Origin: Lysinibacillus pinottii
Lineage (GTDB): Bacteria; Bacillota; Bacilli; Bacillales_A; Planococcaceae
DNA length: 64,000 nucleotides
Reading direction: 5' to 3'
Assembly (NCBI RefSeq): GCF_024753545.1
Contig: NZ_JANTOO010000020.1
Location: 558,001 to 622,000, forward strand
This document shows positions 1-9,003 of the stretch, piece by piece (positions within the stretch are counted from its first letter, which is position 1; each line of letters starts with the position of its first letter). Made by a program: the position numbers and the translations under genes. The notes beneath the pieces were generated by a model. It did no database searches. It had not been told where the DNA came from and was given only the letters and a program-made list of their open reading frames with translations.

Positions 1-228
1 TTATGTACAGTCACTACATAATCCCCTTGTAACAAATATATATTTTTCTATAATTCTTTGAATGTATTAAAGAATTTCCATTATATGCAACTACATTTTA
101 TTTATGCAAATAAATATGTACATGTAATGTAGATATTCCATCCTATGCTTTAATATAGTTTAATTAAAGGTTGTTCATTTCAGTAGAAACCTGCTACCTG
201 TCTCTATTGTCCTATAATATGACAGCCA

Positions 229-1968
229 TCATGTTGAAACGGCTACCCAATGATTTGGAGAAACCTCTACCAGCTGGCTATTTTCTACCTCGTAGTGAAC
301 TTTCACGTCGTCTGTATTTTCAGCATCACTATATTTCTGCTTTTCAATCGCTGGATCGGGAATTGGAATGGATTGTAATAGTGCACGTGTATAGGGATGC
401 TGTGGGTTTGCATATAGCTCTTCACTTTCAGCCAATTCTACAATTTTCCCCGCATACATAACTGCTACCCGATCACTAATATGCTTCACCATCGATAAAT
501 CATGTGCAATAAATAAATACGTCAACCCAAGCTTTTGTTGTAATTCCTTTAGTAAATCCACAATTTGTTTTTGAATGGATACGTCTAGGGCCGATAATGG
601 TTCATCACAAACTATAAAATTGGGCTCGACCGCTAATGCTCTCGCAATCCCAATCCGTTGTCGTTGACCTCCAGAAAATTCATGTGGATAGCGCATAGCA
701 TGTTCTTTCTTCAAACCAACAAGCTCAAGCAGTTCCTCCACTCGTCCTAGTCTTTCATCATGTGACTTCACTAGGCCATGAATATCAAGAGCTTCCCCAA
801 TAATATCTAAGATTTTTTTTCGAGGATTTAACGATGAATAGGGGTCTTGAAAAATAATTTGCATATGGCGACGCATCGCCTTCAATTGCTTTTTCGTTAG
901 TCTCGTGACAGGAATCCCCTGGTATAAAACTTCTCCATTAGTAGGTTGATGAAGCTGTAGAATAGTTCGGCCTGTGGTAGATTTACCTGATCCTGATTCG
1001 CCTACTAAGCCTAAAGTTTCCCCTGGAAGTATATGAAACGATAAATCATTGACAGCTCTTAATGTTTGGCCTTTGCCTAATGAAAATTCCTTTGACAGAT
1101 GTGTGACTTCTATCAAAGGTTTATTTGGGTCAATACCTGGTTGGATATTGGAAATTTCTTTTGGCTGCTTTTTTTCATGTAGTTTTGGTAGCGCATTCAA
1201 TAATTTTTGGGTATATGGATGTTGCGCATTCGCAAAAATCTCTTCCGTCGTCCCTTGTTCAACAATTTCTCCTTCTTTCATGACAATGAGACGATCACAC
1301 ATACCAGCAACGACGCCTAAATCATGTGTAATTAAAATAATAGATGTGCCCATTTTCTTTTGCATATCTCGCATCAATTTCAAAATTTGGGCTTGAATGG
1401 TTACATCCAATGCAGTCGTTGGCTCATCCGCAATCAGCAGTGATGGATTACATGCAAGTGCCATAGCTATCATTACACGTTGTCGCATACCACCTGAAAA
1501 TTCATGTGGATATTGTCGATAACGCTCTTCTGCATCACGAATGCCAACAAGTTTTAATAATTCAATGGTTTTTGTGTAGGCTTCGGTCTTTGACATAGAT
1601 TGATGCTTGATTAAACTTTCAGCCACTTGATCTCCTATTCTTATAGTAGGGTTTGTAGATGTCATAGGATCCTGAAAAATCATGCTAATATCTTTTCCAC
1701 GAATTGTTTCCATTTGTTTTTCCGCTAATTCCGTTAACTCCTGACCTTTAAATATAATATTACCCGATTTTAAAAATGAAGGTGGAGATGGTAATAAGCG
1801 CATAATGGAACGTGCTGTTACACTTTTTCCGCTCCCAGATTCACCTACAATTCCGAGTGTTTCACCTTTATTTAGATGGAAGTTTACATCTTTTACAGCT
1901 TCAAACTCTGTCTCCCCAGTGATAAAGGAAACGCGAAGATTATTGATTTCTAAAAGCTTTTCGCTCAT
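229..1968 (-). CDS. Fused double ATP-binding subunit of a peptide ABC transporter (OppD-OppF in one chain)
   Basis: This cytoplasmic subunit hydrolyses ATP to drive peptide import through the permeases encoded divergently next to it. Two complete nucleotide-binding domains lie in tandem. The first has Walker A GESGSGKS at residues 42-49, signature SGGMRQR and Walker B LLIADEP; the second has Walker A GESGSGKST near residues 320-335, signature SGGQRQR and FIVCDEP. Each domain carries the OppD/OppF C-terminal extension (HPYTQKLL, HPYTRALL). I chose the ATG at 1968 because AAAGGATGGG precedes it at good spacing; the frame is open 14 codons further. Most Opp/Dpp systems use two separate ATPases of about 330 residues; one-chain fusions such as GsiA and YejF are known. 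Substrate is inferred from family only. No clear terminator is visible after its stop. Confidence 0.9.
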   Translation of the reverse strand: MSEKLLEINNLRVSFITGETEFEAVKDVNFHLNKGETLGIVGESGSGKSVTARSIMRLLPSPPSFLKSGNIIFKGQELTELAEKQMETIRGKDISMIFQDPMTSTNPTIRIGDQVAESLIKHQSMSKTEAYTKTIELLKLVGIRDAEERYRQYPHEFSGGMRQRVMIAMALACNPSLLIADEPTTALDVTIQAQILKLMRDMQKKMGTSIILITHDLGVVAGMCDRLIVMKEGEIVEQGTTEEIFANAQHPYTQKLLNALPKLHEKKQPKEISNIQPGIDPNKPLIEVTHLSKEFSLGKGQTLRAVNDLSFHILPGETLGLVGESGSGKSTTGRTILQLHQPTNGEVLYQGIPVTRLTKKQLKAMRRHMQIIFQDPYSSLNPRKKILDIIGEALDIHGLVKSHDERLGRVEELLELVGLKKEHAMRYPHEFSGGQRQRIGIARALAVEPNFIVCDEPLSALDVSIQKQIVDLLKELQQKLGLTYLFIAHDLSMVKHISDRVAVMYAGKIVELAESEELYANPQHPYTRALLQSIPIPDPAIEKQKYSDAENTDDVKVHYEVENSQLVEVSPNHWVAVST

Positions 1969-2089
1969 TCGACCCATCCTTTTTGAAATTTGTGATTGAC
2001 TTACTTTCAACTATAATCCATACTTTACAATACTGATAGGAATTATACAATATAGTGTTGAATATTTTATTAACGCTTGGAGGAAATGC
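1969..2089. promoter_or_regulatory. Divergent intergenic region between the transporter ATPase and the permease operon
   Basis: These 121 bases separate two outward-reading transcription units of one transporter, so both promoters must lie here or in the first codons. The stretch is AT-rich with several TATAAT-like and TTTACA-like words, but no pair at good spacing stands out, so I do not place promoters. The permease gene has a strong ribosome binding site (GGAGG at 2079-2083). Confidence 0.4.
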
Positions 2090-3520
2090 ATGGTTACTTC
2101 AAAAAATCATTTAAAACCTAAGGAATTTATGTTCTTTTCTATGGTTTATCAAAAACTAATGCACCAAAAGCCTTACAATATACTACTTTTCCTTTTAAGT
2201 ATTTTGGTTCATCCATTTACATACTTTATCTATCGGAATAAGAAACATTCAAATACTTATGATCAGGCTTTTGAATTGCGTAGTCAATATTACTTAGAAA
2301 ATGGTTTATTTGCACATTGGCAGCAATCATTTGAACAGCAAGAAATAGCAAAAGCTTCATTTTTTCAAGAGGCTGCGTCATCATCGCAAATACAGCAAAC
2401 TGCTAATGAATTAGCCAAACAAAGGCTTCAACAGCTAGTGGACCAAGATTTACAAAATGAAGGTATACAACCATTAACTTATGATCAATTTTTTAATCAG
2501 CAACTGAAAAACAAATATTTTGTAGCTCTTACCTTTCTACCAGCTGTTTTATTTTATGTCGTGCTAATCTTATGTGCGAACCCGTTTTTGCAATTTATCA
2601 TTGAAAGAATTTTACAAAGCTTCATTGTCATTGTTGGAGTGGCAACGTTAGTGTTTACAATTTTGTATCTATCACCTTTCGATCCAGCCAGAAACTTGCT
2701 CGGTGTTGAAGCGACAGCAGAGCAAATCGCCAACTTTAATCGCATTCATGGTTTGGATCAACCTTATTTATCTCAATTATGGCATTCACTATCTGGCCTA
2801 TTTACTTTTGACTTAGGCACATCCTTTGCAGGTAAAGAAGATATTACGCACAGCATTACAAATAAATTTCCTGTCACACTTGAAATAGCCGTATTATCAC
2901 TGTTAATGGCGATTGCTATCGCCATTCCAGTAGGTATTATTTCAGCGGTTCGTCCAAATTCGTATTTGGATTATACCTTTATGTTTATTGCTTTAATTGG
3001 TTTATCCATTCCAAGCTTTTGGCAAGGTTTAATCTTTATTTTAACGTTCGCGTTAAAGCTACAATGGTTTCCAGCGACCTATAACCCCCAAAATTGGTTA
3101 TCCCTTATTATGCCAGTTATTGTCTTGGGGACATCCATTACGGCATCCATAGCCAGGATGACAAGGTCTAGTATGCTTGAGGTGATTCACGAGGATTACA
3201 TTATTACAGCTAAAGCAAAAGGCTTGAATGAATTTAAAGTAATTTCAAAACATGCCATTCGTAATGCCATGATTCCTATTATTACGGTGATTGGACTTCT
3301 TTTTGGAGGTATGTTGGGAGGCGCATCTGTTACAGAAAAGGTGTTCAATATTAGTGGGATTGGTAGCTATATTGTTGATAAACAATTTATTCCTGATATT
3401 CCCGCAATCCTTGGAGGCGTTGTTTATATCGCTATAACGATTTCCATTGTCAATTTATTGATTGATATCATGTATGCCTTTTTTGATCCACGCATTCGCT
3501 CGAAAATGAAGAAGTCTTAA
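2090..3520 (+). CDS. Peptide ABC transporter permease, DppB/OppB family, with N-terminal extension
   Basis: This is one of the two membrane subunits forming the peptide channel. From about residue 165 it follows the DppB/OppB family: a first membrane segment, a loop with LSPFDPARNLLG, a large outer loop, then the inner-membrane permease core with the cytoplasmic coupling motif near EVIHEDYIITAKAKGLNE, which docks on the ATPase. At 476 residues it is about 160 longer than usual. The extra N-terminal part has a membrane segment near 28-48, a Gln-rich hydrophilic stretch near 50-140 and a second membrane segment near 144-166. The start is the ATG six bases after GGAGG. The next gene follows after 13 bases, so this is an operon with 3534 and 5043. 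Confidence 0.92.
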   Translation: MVTSKNHLKPKEFMFFSMVYQKLMHQKPYNILLFLLSILVHPFTYFIYRNKKHSNTYDQAFELRSQYYLENGLFAHWQQSFEQQEIAKASFFQEAASSSQIQQTANELAKQRLQQLVDQDLQNEGIQPLTYDQFFNQQLKNKYFVALTFLPAVLFYVVLILCANPFLQFIIERILQSFIVIVGVATLVFTILYLSPFDPARNLLGVEATAEQIANFNRIHGLDQPYLSQLWHSLSGLFTFDLGTSFAGKEDITHSITNKFPVTLEIAVLSLLMAIAIAIPVGIISAVRPNSYLDYTFMFIALIGLSIPSFWQGLIFILTFALKLQWFPATYNPQNWLSLIMPVIVLGTSITASIARMTRSSMLEVIHEDYIITAKAKGLNEFKVISKHAIRNAMIPIITVIGLLFGGMLGGASVTEKVFNISGIGSYIVDKQFIPDIPAILGGVVYIAITISIVNLLIDIMYAFFDPRIRSKMKKS

Positions 3521-3533
3521 AGGAGGATCACCT

Positions 3534-5030
3534 GTGAAAAACATCTTACATGTCAAACTACTCTTGAAGATTACACAGGAATATGTCAATTCTCATTTTA
3601 CCTTTGTCTTTTCCTTACTGTTTTCTTTATTGTTTCTAGCCTATAGCTATAATTTTTCTACCCATAGCTGGCGACCCATTGTACTACTATTCTTTGTTAT
3701 TTATGCCATTACTACGATCTATGTGGCTTTTGTAAATTTACGAATAAAAAGGGATTTAGCAAAGTTTGGTGAGATCCAAAGAAGCACTCGTATTTTCGGC
3801 TATCCGCTATTATTAACAGTTCTTTCTGGCAATATTTTTTCTACATCATTTGCGTTTATGCTTGTGTCCACAAGAAAGACTGCCGAATATACGTTTGCTG
3901 CTTATGCCTTTATTACACAATTATTCATCATTGGTATTGCAGCATTGAACTTATTTAAACCATATGTAACTGATACCTTTTTACTGGCGATGGGTGTTTT
4001 CTTCATACTTGCGCTTATTTATATCGTGATGACCATTTTATGCGTTAAGTTTGTCACACCTACAGCGGCCCCAAGATGGATGCTTATTCCAGGTGTTTTA
4101 TTACTATTGGCTACTTTCACTGGTAATCTATTTGCTACATTACTAGGTTATAGTCTTATTCAAAAGGCTAGAAGGGCAAACCCTTCTTCTATTGAAAAGT
4201 GGCAAAAAATATGGGAAAAGATTTTACGTAATACGATGGCTGTATTCGGGTTATTTTTCATTATCTTTATGTTTTCATTGTCTGTCACAAGCACTTGGAC
4301 CTTTGACTATGACTTTGCTACAGAAAATAACTACGGTGCTCTGCTGCAAACACCTTCATTAGAATATCCTCTAGGCACAGATAATTATGGGCGAGATTTA
4401 TTCTCCCGTATTGTATTTGGGGCACGTATTTCATTAATCGTCGGATTTTTCTCAACGATTATTCCTGCGTTAGTCGGAGGTGCGTTAGGGGCATTTTCCG
4501 GCTATTACGGAAAAACAACTGACAATGTCATCATGCGAAGCCTAGATATTTTATATGCTATTCCGGGCATTTTGTTGGCCATTGCTATTATTGCTGCATT
4601 TGGTGCTAACACGATCAATCTCATTATTGCACTTAGTGTGGGGGCAATCCCAACCTATGCACGTACCATGCGAGCAAATGTCATGCAATTAGCAAATTAT
4701 GAATTTGTTGAATCTGCCAGAGCTTTGGGAGCATCTGATGCGGCTATTATTTTCAAGCACATTGTTCCTAATTCATTAGCACCTATGATTGTCAAAGCAA
4801 CACTAACAATTGGTGGAGCAGTTATTTCAACAAGTAGTTTAAGTTTTTTAGGGCTTGGTATTGAACCTCACATCCCGGAATGGGGCAATATTTTAAAAGT
4901 TGGTAGTACGTACCTGGAAACTCATTCTTATGTTGCGATTTTCCCAGGTCTTGGTATTATGCTTCTTGTCCTCTCCTTTAACTTCTTAGGAGATGGCTTA
5001 CGAGATGCTTTAGATCCAAAAACAAATTAA
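3534..5030 (+). CDS. Peptide ABC transporter permease, DppC/OppC family, with long multi-span N-terminal extension
   Basis: This is the second channel subunit. Residues from about 233 match DppC/OppC: a first membrane helix, the motif YPLGTDNYGRDLFSRIVFG, the permease core with the coupling helix around NYEFVESARALGASDAAI, and the usual C-terminal LGDGLRDALDPK. The protein is 498 residues instead of about 300. The first 230 residues hold roughly six predicted membrane segments (near 22-40, 47-67, 87-110, 120-140, 148-170, 180-205) that I cannot assign to a known domain. The start is a GTG with AGGAGG at 3521-3526. It lies 13 bases after the DppB-like gene and 12 bases before the binding-protein gene. 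Confidence 0.92.
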   Translation: MKNILHVKLLLKITQEYVNSHFTFVFSLLFSLLFLAYSYNFSTHSWRPIVLLFFVIYAITTIYVAFVNLRIKRDLAKFGEIQRSTRIFGYPLLLTVLSGNIFSTSFAFMLVSTRKTAEYTFAAYAFITQLFIIGIAALNLFKPYVTDTFLLAMGVFFILALIYIVMTILCVKFVTPTAAPRWMLIPGVLLLLATFTGNLFATLLGYSLIQKARRANPSSIEKWQKIWEKILRNTMAVFGLFFIIFMFSLSVTSTWTFDYDFATENNYGALLQTPSLEYPLGTDNYGRDLFSRIVFGARISLIVGFFSTIIPALVGGALGAFSGYYGKTTDNVIMRSLDILYAIPGILLAIAIIAAFGANTINLIIALSVGAIPTYARTMRANVMQLANYEFVESARALGASDAAIIFKHIVPNSLAPMIVKATLTIGGAVISTSSLSFLGLGIEPHIPEWGNILKVGSTYLETHSYVAIFPGLGIMLLVLSFNFLGDGLRDALDPKTN

Positions 5031-5042
5031 CTGGAGGTACCT

Positions 5043-6854
5043 ATGAAGAAATTACTTGTATTTTTATTCGTCGCAGTATTAGCTTTAGCTGGCTGTGTAC
5101 AGACGAAAACTGACGTAGAAGGAAATAAAGATTCAAAAGATAGTGACAAGAGCAAGGGCAAAGTAGCCATTGAAGTATTAGGCATGGCAGCTTCTGAAGA
5201 AGATATGAATATTGTTCGAGACCAATTAGTAAAAAACGGTTTTGATGTAAAGCTTAATATTCAACCAGATTACGGTTCATTCTCTGCCCAAAAAGAAGCA
5301 GGCAACTATGATCTTGCTCTTTCAAGCTGGACGACAGTAACCGGTAACCCGGACTATGCTGTTCGTGGATTATTTAAAACTGGTGGAGATTACAGTGTTG
5401 TTGCAGATTCAAAATTAGATGCCCTAATCGATGAGGCTAGTACATTAACTGGAGAAGAAGCAGCGGCTAAATATAAAGATTTAGAGCAATTATTAGTATT
5501 TGATCAAGCTTATATTGCACCTTTATATATTTCCAATAAGTATCAGGGAATCTACTCAGAGCTAGTAAACCCTAAAACAGTTCATTTACCAAAATCTCGT
5601 GCGCAAGTATGGGAACAAATCGAATTTAATGATTCAGCTAAAAATGCTACTGAACCATTAATTTTACACCAAACAATTAACTCTCTAACTTCTCTAGATC
5701 CGATTAAAGGGAATGATGGTTCCATCAATACATTAAATACAAATATGTATGTTCGTCTTGTTAATTTAACAGACACTGATGACGTTGTTTCAGATGGTTC
5801 ATTATCTTATAACCATGTTATGGCAGAAGGCAATCAAGACTATTACTTTATTTTACGCGACGATATTCATTTCGCAGCAGTGAAAGATGGCGCAGCTGTT
5901 GATACAGGTGATTTAGTGTCTGCTGAAGATGTGGTATTCTCATTAAACCGTGCTAAAGACGCTAATTCAGTACCAGATCACCGTACTTATAGTATCCATG
6001 AAAATATTGAAACTGTAGAGATTGTTTCAGATTTAGCTGAATTACAAAATAAAAAAGTATCTGGCTCTGATCAAACAGTTCTCGAAGCATTATCACAAAA
6101 TCTCCCTGCCTCTGTAGCGCAATTAGCAAAGGACAAAGGGGCTGTTAACAATGCTTCTGGTTCATATCAAGTCGTTAAAATTACAACACCAACACCATTT
6201 CCACAAGTGTTAAATTATTTAGCACACCAATCTGGTGGTATTGTATCTGAAAAGCAAGTAACAAGTATAAATACGTATGATGTAGCTAACTATAACCCTG
6301 ACAAAGATATTGCCTATGGTGATCAAGCTACGGTAACTGAAGGTTCTGCAACTTTTAACAACCAGCTTTATGCAAGTGGTCCTTATATTTTAGTAAAGAA
6401 AAATGATTATGAAGCACAATTTGTGAAAAACCCTGCATACCGTGCTGGTAGTGAGTATGAACCAAAAATTTCAAAAATCAATGTTCGTTTCATCTCTGAT
6501 GTTGATAGTGCTTTATCAGCATTACGGAATGGAGAAATTCATGTTCTTCAAACAGTTCCAGAAACAAAGCTAGATATTGTGAATTCAGACGATAAATTAA
6601 CTTTAAATACAGCCGATAGCAATGCTGTTTCTTATTTACAAATGAATACATCTGGTCGTGCAGTTTCCGATTCAGCTGATTTACGTAAAGCGATTTTGTA
6701 CTCCATCAACCAAGACGAGTTCATTAGCTATTACCAAGGCAATAAAAAACCTGCCGTATCAACTGTATCTCCTTTAATTGACACTGGGTTAAAACTCGAA
6801 GCAAATAGCGAAAAAGTAAAAGAATTTTTAAAAGCTTATAACGATAAAAAGTAA
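5043..6854 (+). CDS. Peptide-binding lipoprotein, SBP family 5, with circularly permuted domain order
   Basis: This is the extracytoplasmic peptide receptor of the transporter. A lipoprotein signal is clear: charged start, hydrophobic stretch and LALAGC with the lipid-accepting Cys18. The rest has the family's parts in swapped order. Residues about 40-195 (DQLVKNGFDVKLNI, YDLALSSWTT, a stretch of acidic helix, then FDQAYIAPLYIS) match what is normally the C-terminal third of OppA/DppE. Residues about 200-603 (SLTSLDPIKGNDG, MYVRLVNL, VSAEDVVFSLNRA, ASGPYILVKK, DLRKAILYSINQDEFI) match the normal N-terminal two thirds and stop near the point where the missing third would begin. It is the last gene of the permease operon. 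Translation start follows GGAGGTACCT. Family assignment is firm; the permutation is my reading of motif order. Confidence 0.9.
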   Translation: MKKLLVFLFVAVLALAGCVQTKTDVEGNKDSKDSDKSKGKVAIEVLGMAASEEDMNIVRDQLVKNGFDVKLNIQPDYGSFSAQKEAGNYDLALSSWTTVTGNPDYAVRGLFKTGGDYSVVADSKLDALIDEASTLTGEEAAAKYKDLEQLLVFDQAYIAPLYISNKYQGIYSELVNPKTVHLPKSRAQVWEQIEFNDSAKNATEPLILHQTINSLTSLDPIKGNDGSINTLNTNMYVRLVNLTDTDDVVSDGSLSYNHVMAEGNQDYYFILRDDIHFAAVKDGAAVDTGDLVSAEDVVFSLNRAKDANSVPDHRTYSIHENIETVEIVSDLAELQNKKVSGSDQTVLEALSQNLPASVAQLAKDKGAVNNASGSYQVVKITTPTPFPQVLNYLAHQSGGIVSEKQVTSINTYDVANYNPDKDIAYGDQATVTEGSATFNNQLYASGPYILVKKNDYEAQFVKNPAYRAGSEYEPKISKINVRFISDVDSALSALRNGEIHVLQTVPETKLDIVNSDDKLTLNTADSNAVSYLQMNTSGRAVSDSADLRKAILYSINQDEFISYYQGNKKPAVSTVSPLIDTGLKLEANSEKVKEFLKAYNDKK

Positions 6855-6903
6855 TATCAAGTGATGTTATATGAGTCTTCTTTATAGTTAGGATAAAAAT
6901 GAG

Positions 6904-6936
6904 AAAAGCCATTGAGAATAAAACTCAATGGCTTTT
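6904..6936. terminator. Bidirectional hairpin terminator after the peptide-transporter operon
   Basis: A 13-base perfect stem (AAAAGCCATTGAG with its complement, loop AATAAAA) has T-runs on both strands, so it can end both the permease operon and the converging pgpA-like gene. Confidence 0.85.
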
Positions 6937-6989
6937 GTCTACCCTTCTCCATATTGTAAAAGGCTCTTTTTTTATAGTAGAAACTCATT

Positions 6990-7571
6990 TTATATTTCAT
7001 TATGTGATTTTGGTTTTGGTCCTAGCTCTTCTGGCTCGATATCTGCAAATGTTTCGCCCTCTTCCTCTAAATCACGCATACGATGAGCAATGCGAGATGC
7101 TGCAGAAGCCGCGATACTGCCAACTAAATCATCTAAAAACGTATTAACGTGATGCCCAGGCTCTGTATCTAATTTTTTAATAATCCCAATTTTTTGCTTG
7201 TCTAAATGACCAAAAGTAGTTACTGCAATGCTGCCATATGTAAATACAGATCCTAGTGCGATCGTTTCATCCACACCAAATAAGCCTTCATCAGATTCAA
7301 TAATTTGCTGTAATGGTGATGATAATAATTTTTTCTCAGCTAGCTCATCTAATTCAATTCCTACTAAAAGTGCATGTTGCACTTCTCGTTTACGCAGTAC
7401 ACGCTCAACCGAATGAACACAATGATCCAGTGTTAAACCTTCATTATAGGTTTTTTGCATTTCGTAAACAATTTTTGCGATATCCTCAATCGCTACACCT
7501 CTACGAATTAACGCAGCATGTGCTGCCTTGGCTACTTCATCAGAGTGCACACGGATACTTTTATTATGCAT
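6990..7571 (-). CDS. Phosphatidylglycerophosphatase A family protein (YutG-like)
   Basis: The family's E. coli member PgpA removes a phosphate from phosphatidylglycerol phosphate; Bacillus YutG-type relatives are soluble and their substrate is less certain. The diagnostic part is the C-terminal half: DETIALGSVFTYGSIAVTTFG, HLDKQKIGIIKKL and NTFLDDLVGSIAASAASRIAH, with the acidic pair DD that belongs to the family's metal-site motifs. The N-terminal 60 residues are helical and hydrophilic. There is no membrane segment. ATG at 7571 follows GAGGGG at short spacing. It converges on the transporter operon and shares its terminator. It stands alone as a transcription unit. Confidence 0.75.
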   Translation of the reverse strand: MHNKSIRVHSDEVAKAAHAALIRRGVAIEDIAKIVYEMQKTYNEGLTLDHCVHSVERVLRKREVQHALLVGIELDELAEKKLLSSPLQQIIESDEGLFGVDETIALGSVFTYGSIAVTTFGHLDKQKIGIIKKLDTEPGHHVNTFLDDLVGSIAASAASRIAHRMRDLEEEGETFADIEPEELGPKPKSHNEI

Positions 7572-7683
7572 AGCTACCCCTCATTTCGATTTTATTGCTA
7601 GTATAGTGCTAGCCCAACCTATTATACCTTTACTTTTGTAATATGGTACAATTTTGTTACAAACACAAGAAGGAGTGTCATCA

Positions 7684-8403
7684 TTGGATAAGGGAACAGT
7701 ACAGGATTTAACATTCTATAGTGAAGCATTACAGGAAGAATTACAGCTCTATATTTATGTTCCTGCAAATTATTCTCCACTATATAAATACAACATTCTA
7801 ATCGCATCGGATGGTAAAGATTATTTCCAGCTTGGCGGTATTACAAAACTAGCTGATGAACTGATTGATGACTATGAAATCGAAAATTTAATTATTGCAT
7901 TTGTTCCATACAAAGATATTAACGATCGACGTCATAAATATATTCCTAGCGGTGAGCAGCATGAAGCTTACCTTCGCTTTTTAGCACATGAGCTAGTACC
8001 TTATTTAGATAACGAATTTTCCACGTATCAAATGGGTATGAGTCGCGGAGTGATTGGAGATTCGATGGCTGCTACAGCTTCCTTAATGGCCGCATTAAAG
8101 TATCCAAGTATTTTCGGTAAGGTTATTCTACAATCACCATACGTGGATGAGGAAGTTTTGAAGGCTGTCGAAAACTTCAAAGATCCAGCAGCCATTTCTA
8201 TTTACCATATAGTTGGCAAGGGTGAAGATCAAGTAGTCACTATGGATAAATCTGTGAAGGATTTTTTAACACCTAATCGTCAGCTCCATGATCTTATGAT
8301 TCATAAAGGGTTTTCTATATTTTATGACGAGTTTGATGGCAATCATACATGGAAATATTGGAAACCCGACCTTCGACGTGCATTAATTGAAAATTTTAAT
8401 TAA
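7684..8403 (+). CDS. yjcH: Putative esterase, alpha/beta hydrolase (YjcH)
   Basis: This belongs to the D-type esterase group (Pfam putative esterase, relatives of trilactone esterases). The nucleophile elbow is GDSMAA, in the place of GxSxG, and the likely catalytic His is in GNHTWKYWK near the end; an acidic residue lies between. I place the start at the TTG at 7684 because AAGGAG sits eight bases before it; an upstream TTG at 7654 has no ribosome binding site. In Bacillus subtilis yjcH, yjcG and yjcF form the same cluster; here the order is yjcH-yjcG-yjcF, with 81 bases to yjcG. Substrate is unknown. Confidence 0.82.
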   Translation: MDKGTVQDLTFYSEALQEELQLYIYVPANYSPLYKYNILIASDGKDYFQLGGITKLADELIDDYEIENLIIAFVPYKDINDRRHKYIPSGEQHEAYLRFLAHELVPYLDNEFSTYQMGMSRGVIGDSMAATASLMAALKYPSIFGKVILQSPYVDEEVLKAVENFKDPAAISIYHIVGKGEDQVVTMDKSVKDFLTPNRQLHDLMIHKGFSIFYDEFDGNHTWKYWKPDLRRALIENFN

Positions 8404-8484
8404 TGTGAGTGATTAAATTACGAAAAGTGGATTTTCTGATATACTTAAATAGAAAAATTGTTTATTTACGGGAGGTAATGGACT

Positions 8485-9000
8485 ATGAAGTACGGTATTG
8501 TGGCATTTCCATCAAAAAAATTGCAAGATTTAGCGAACACGTATCGCAAACGATATGATCCCCATTTCGCGAAGATTACACCGCATATGACGTTAAAAGA
8601 CAGCTTTGATGCGTCTGAAGAAGAAATTCAAACCATCGTTAAGCAATTAGATGAAATTGCTGCTAAATATGCGCCTTTAAACATTCATGCATCACGCATC
8701 AGTTCGTTTTTCCCTACAACCAATGCTATTTATTTCCGCATTGAGCCAACTGAACAATTAGCTGCTTTCCAACATGAAATCCAAGAAAATATTTCTTATG
8801 GGGAAACGAAACATGTATTTGTACCTCATATTACAATCGCTCAAAAAATGTCAGATTCCGAGCATGACGACATTTTTGGTCAATTACGTATGACTGGTGT
8901 AGATGAAAAGGATACAATTGATCGCATTCATCTTTTATATCAATTAGAAGATGGTTCATGGACAACATACGAAACATTCCGTTTGTCTGGAGCTGAGTGA
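8485..9000 (+). CDS. yjcG: 2'-5' RNA ligase superfamily phosphoesterase (YjcG)
   Basis: Two HxT motifs, PHMTLKD at about residues 35-41 and PHITIAQ at about 116-122, mark the 2H phosphoesterase fold. Family members act on RNA 2',3'-cyclic or 2'-5' ends; the substrate of YjcG itself is not established. At 171 residues it has the normal size. ATG follows GGGAGGT with good spacing. It is followed after three bases by yjcF, so the two are surely cotranscribed. Confidence 0.87.
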   Translation: MKYGIVAFPSKKLQDLANTYRKRYDPHFAKITPHMTLKDSFDASEEEIQTIVKQLDEIAAKYAPLNIHASRISSFFPTTNAIYFRIEPTEQLAAFQHEIQENISYGETKHVFVPHITIAQKMSDSEHDDIFGQLRMTGVDEKDTIDRIHLLYQLEDGSWTTYETFRLSGAE

Positions 9001-9003
9001 TGA

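Noticed and set aside
1..228. Possible end of another gene at the left edge
   Set aside because: All frames are short and the sequence is very AT-rich; no gene, RNA or clear terminator can be supported.
1049..1396. 115-codon open frame on the plus strand inside the fused ATPase gene
   Set aside because: Opposite a conserved nucleotide-binding domain and without a ribosome binding site; a coding shadow.
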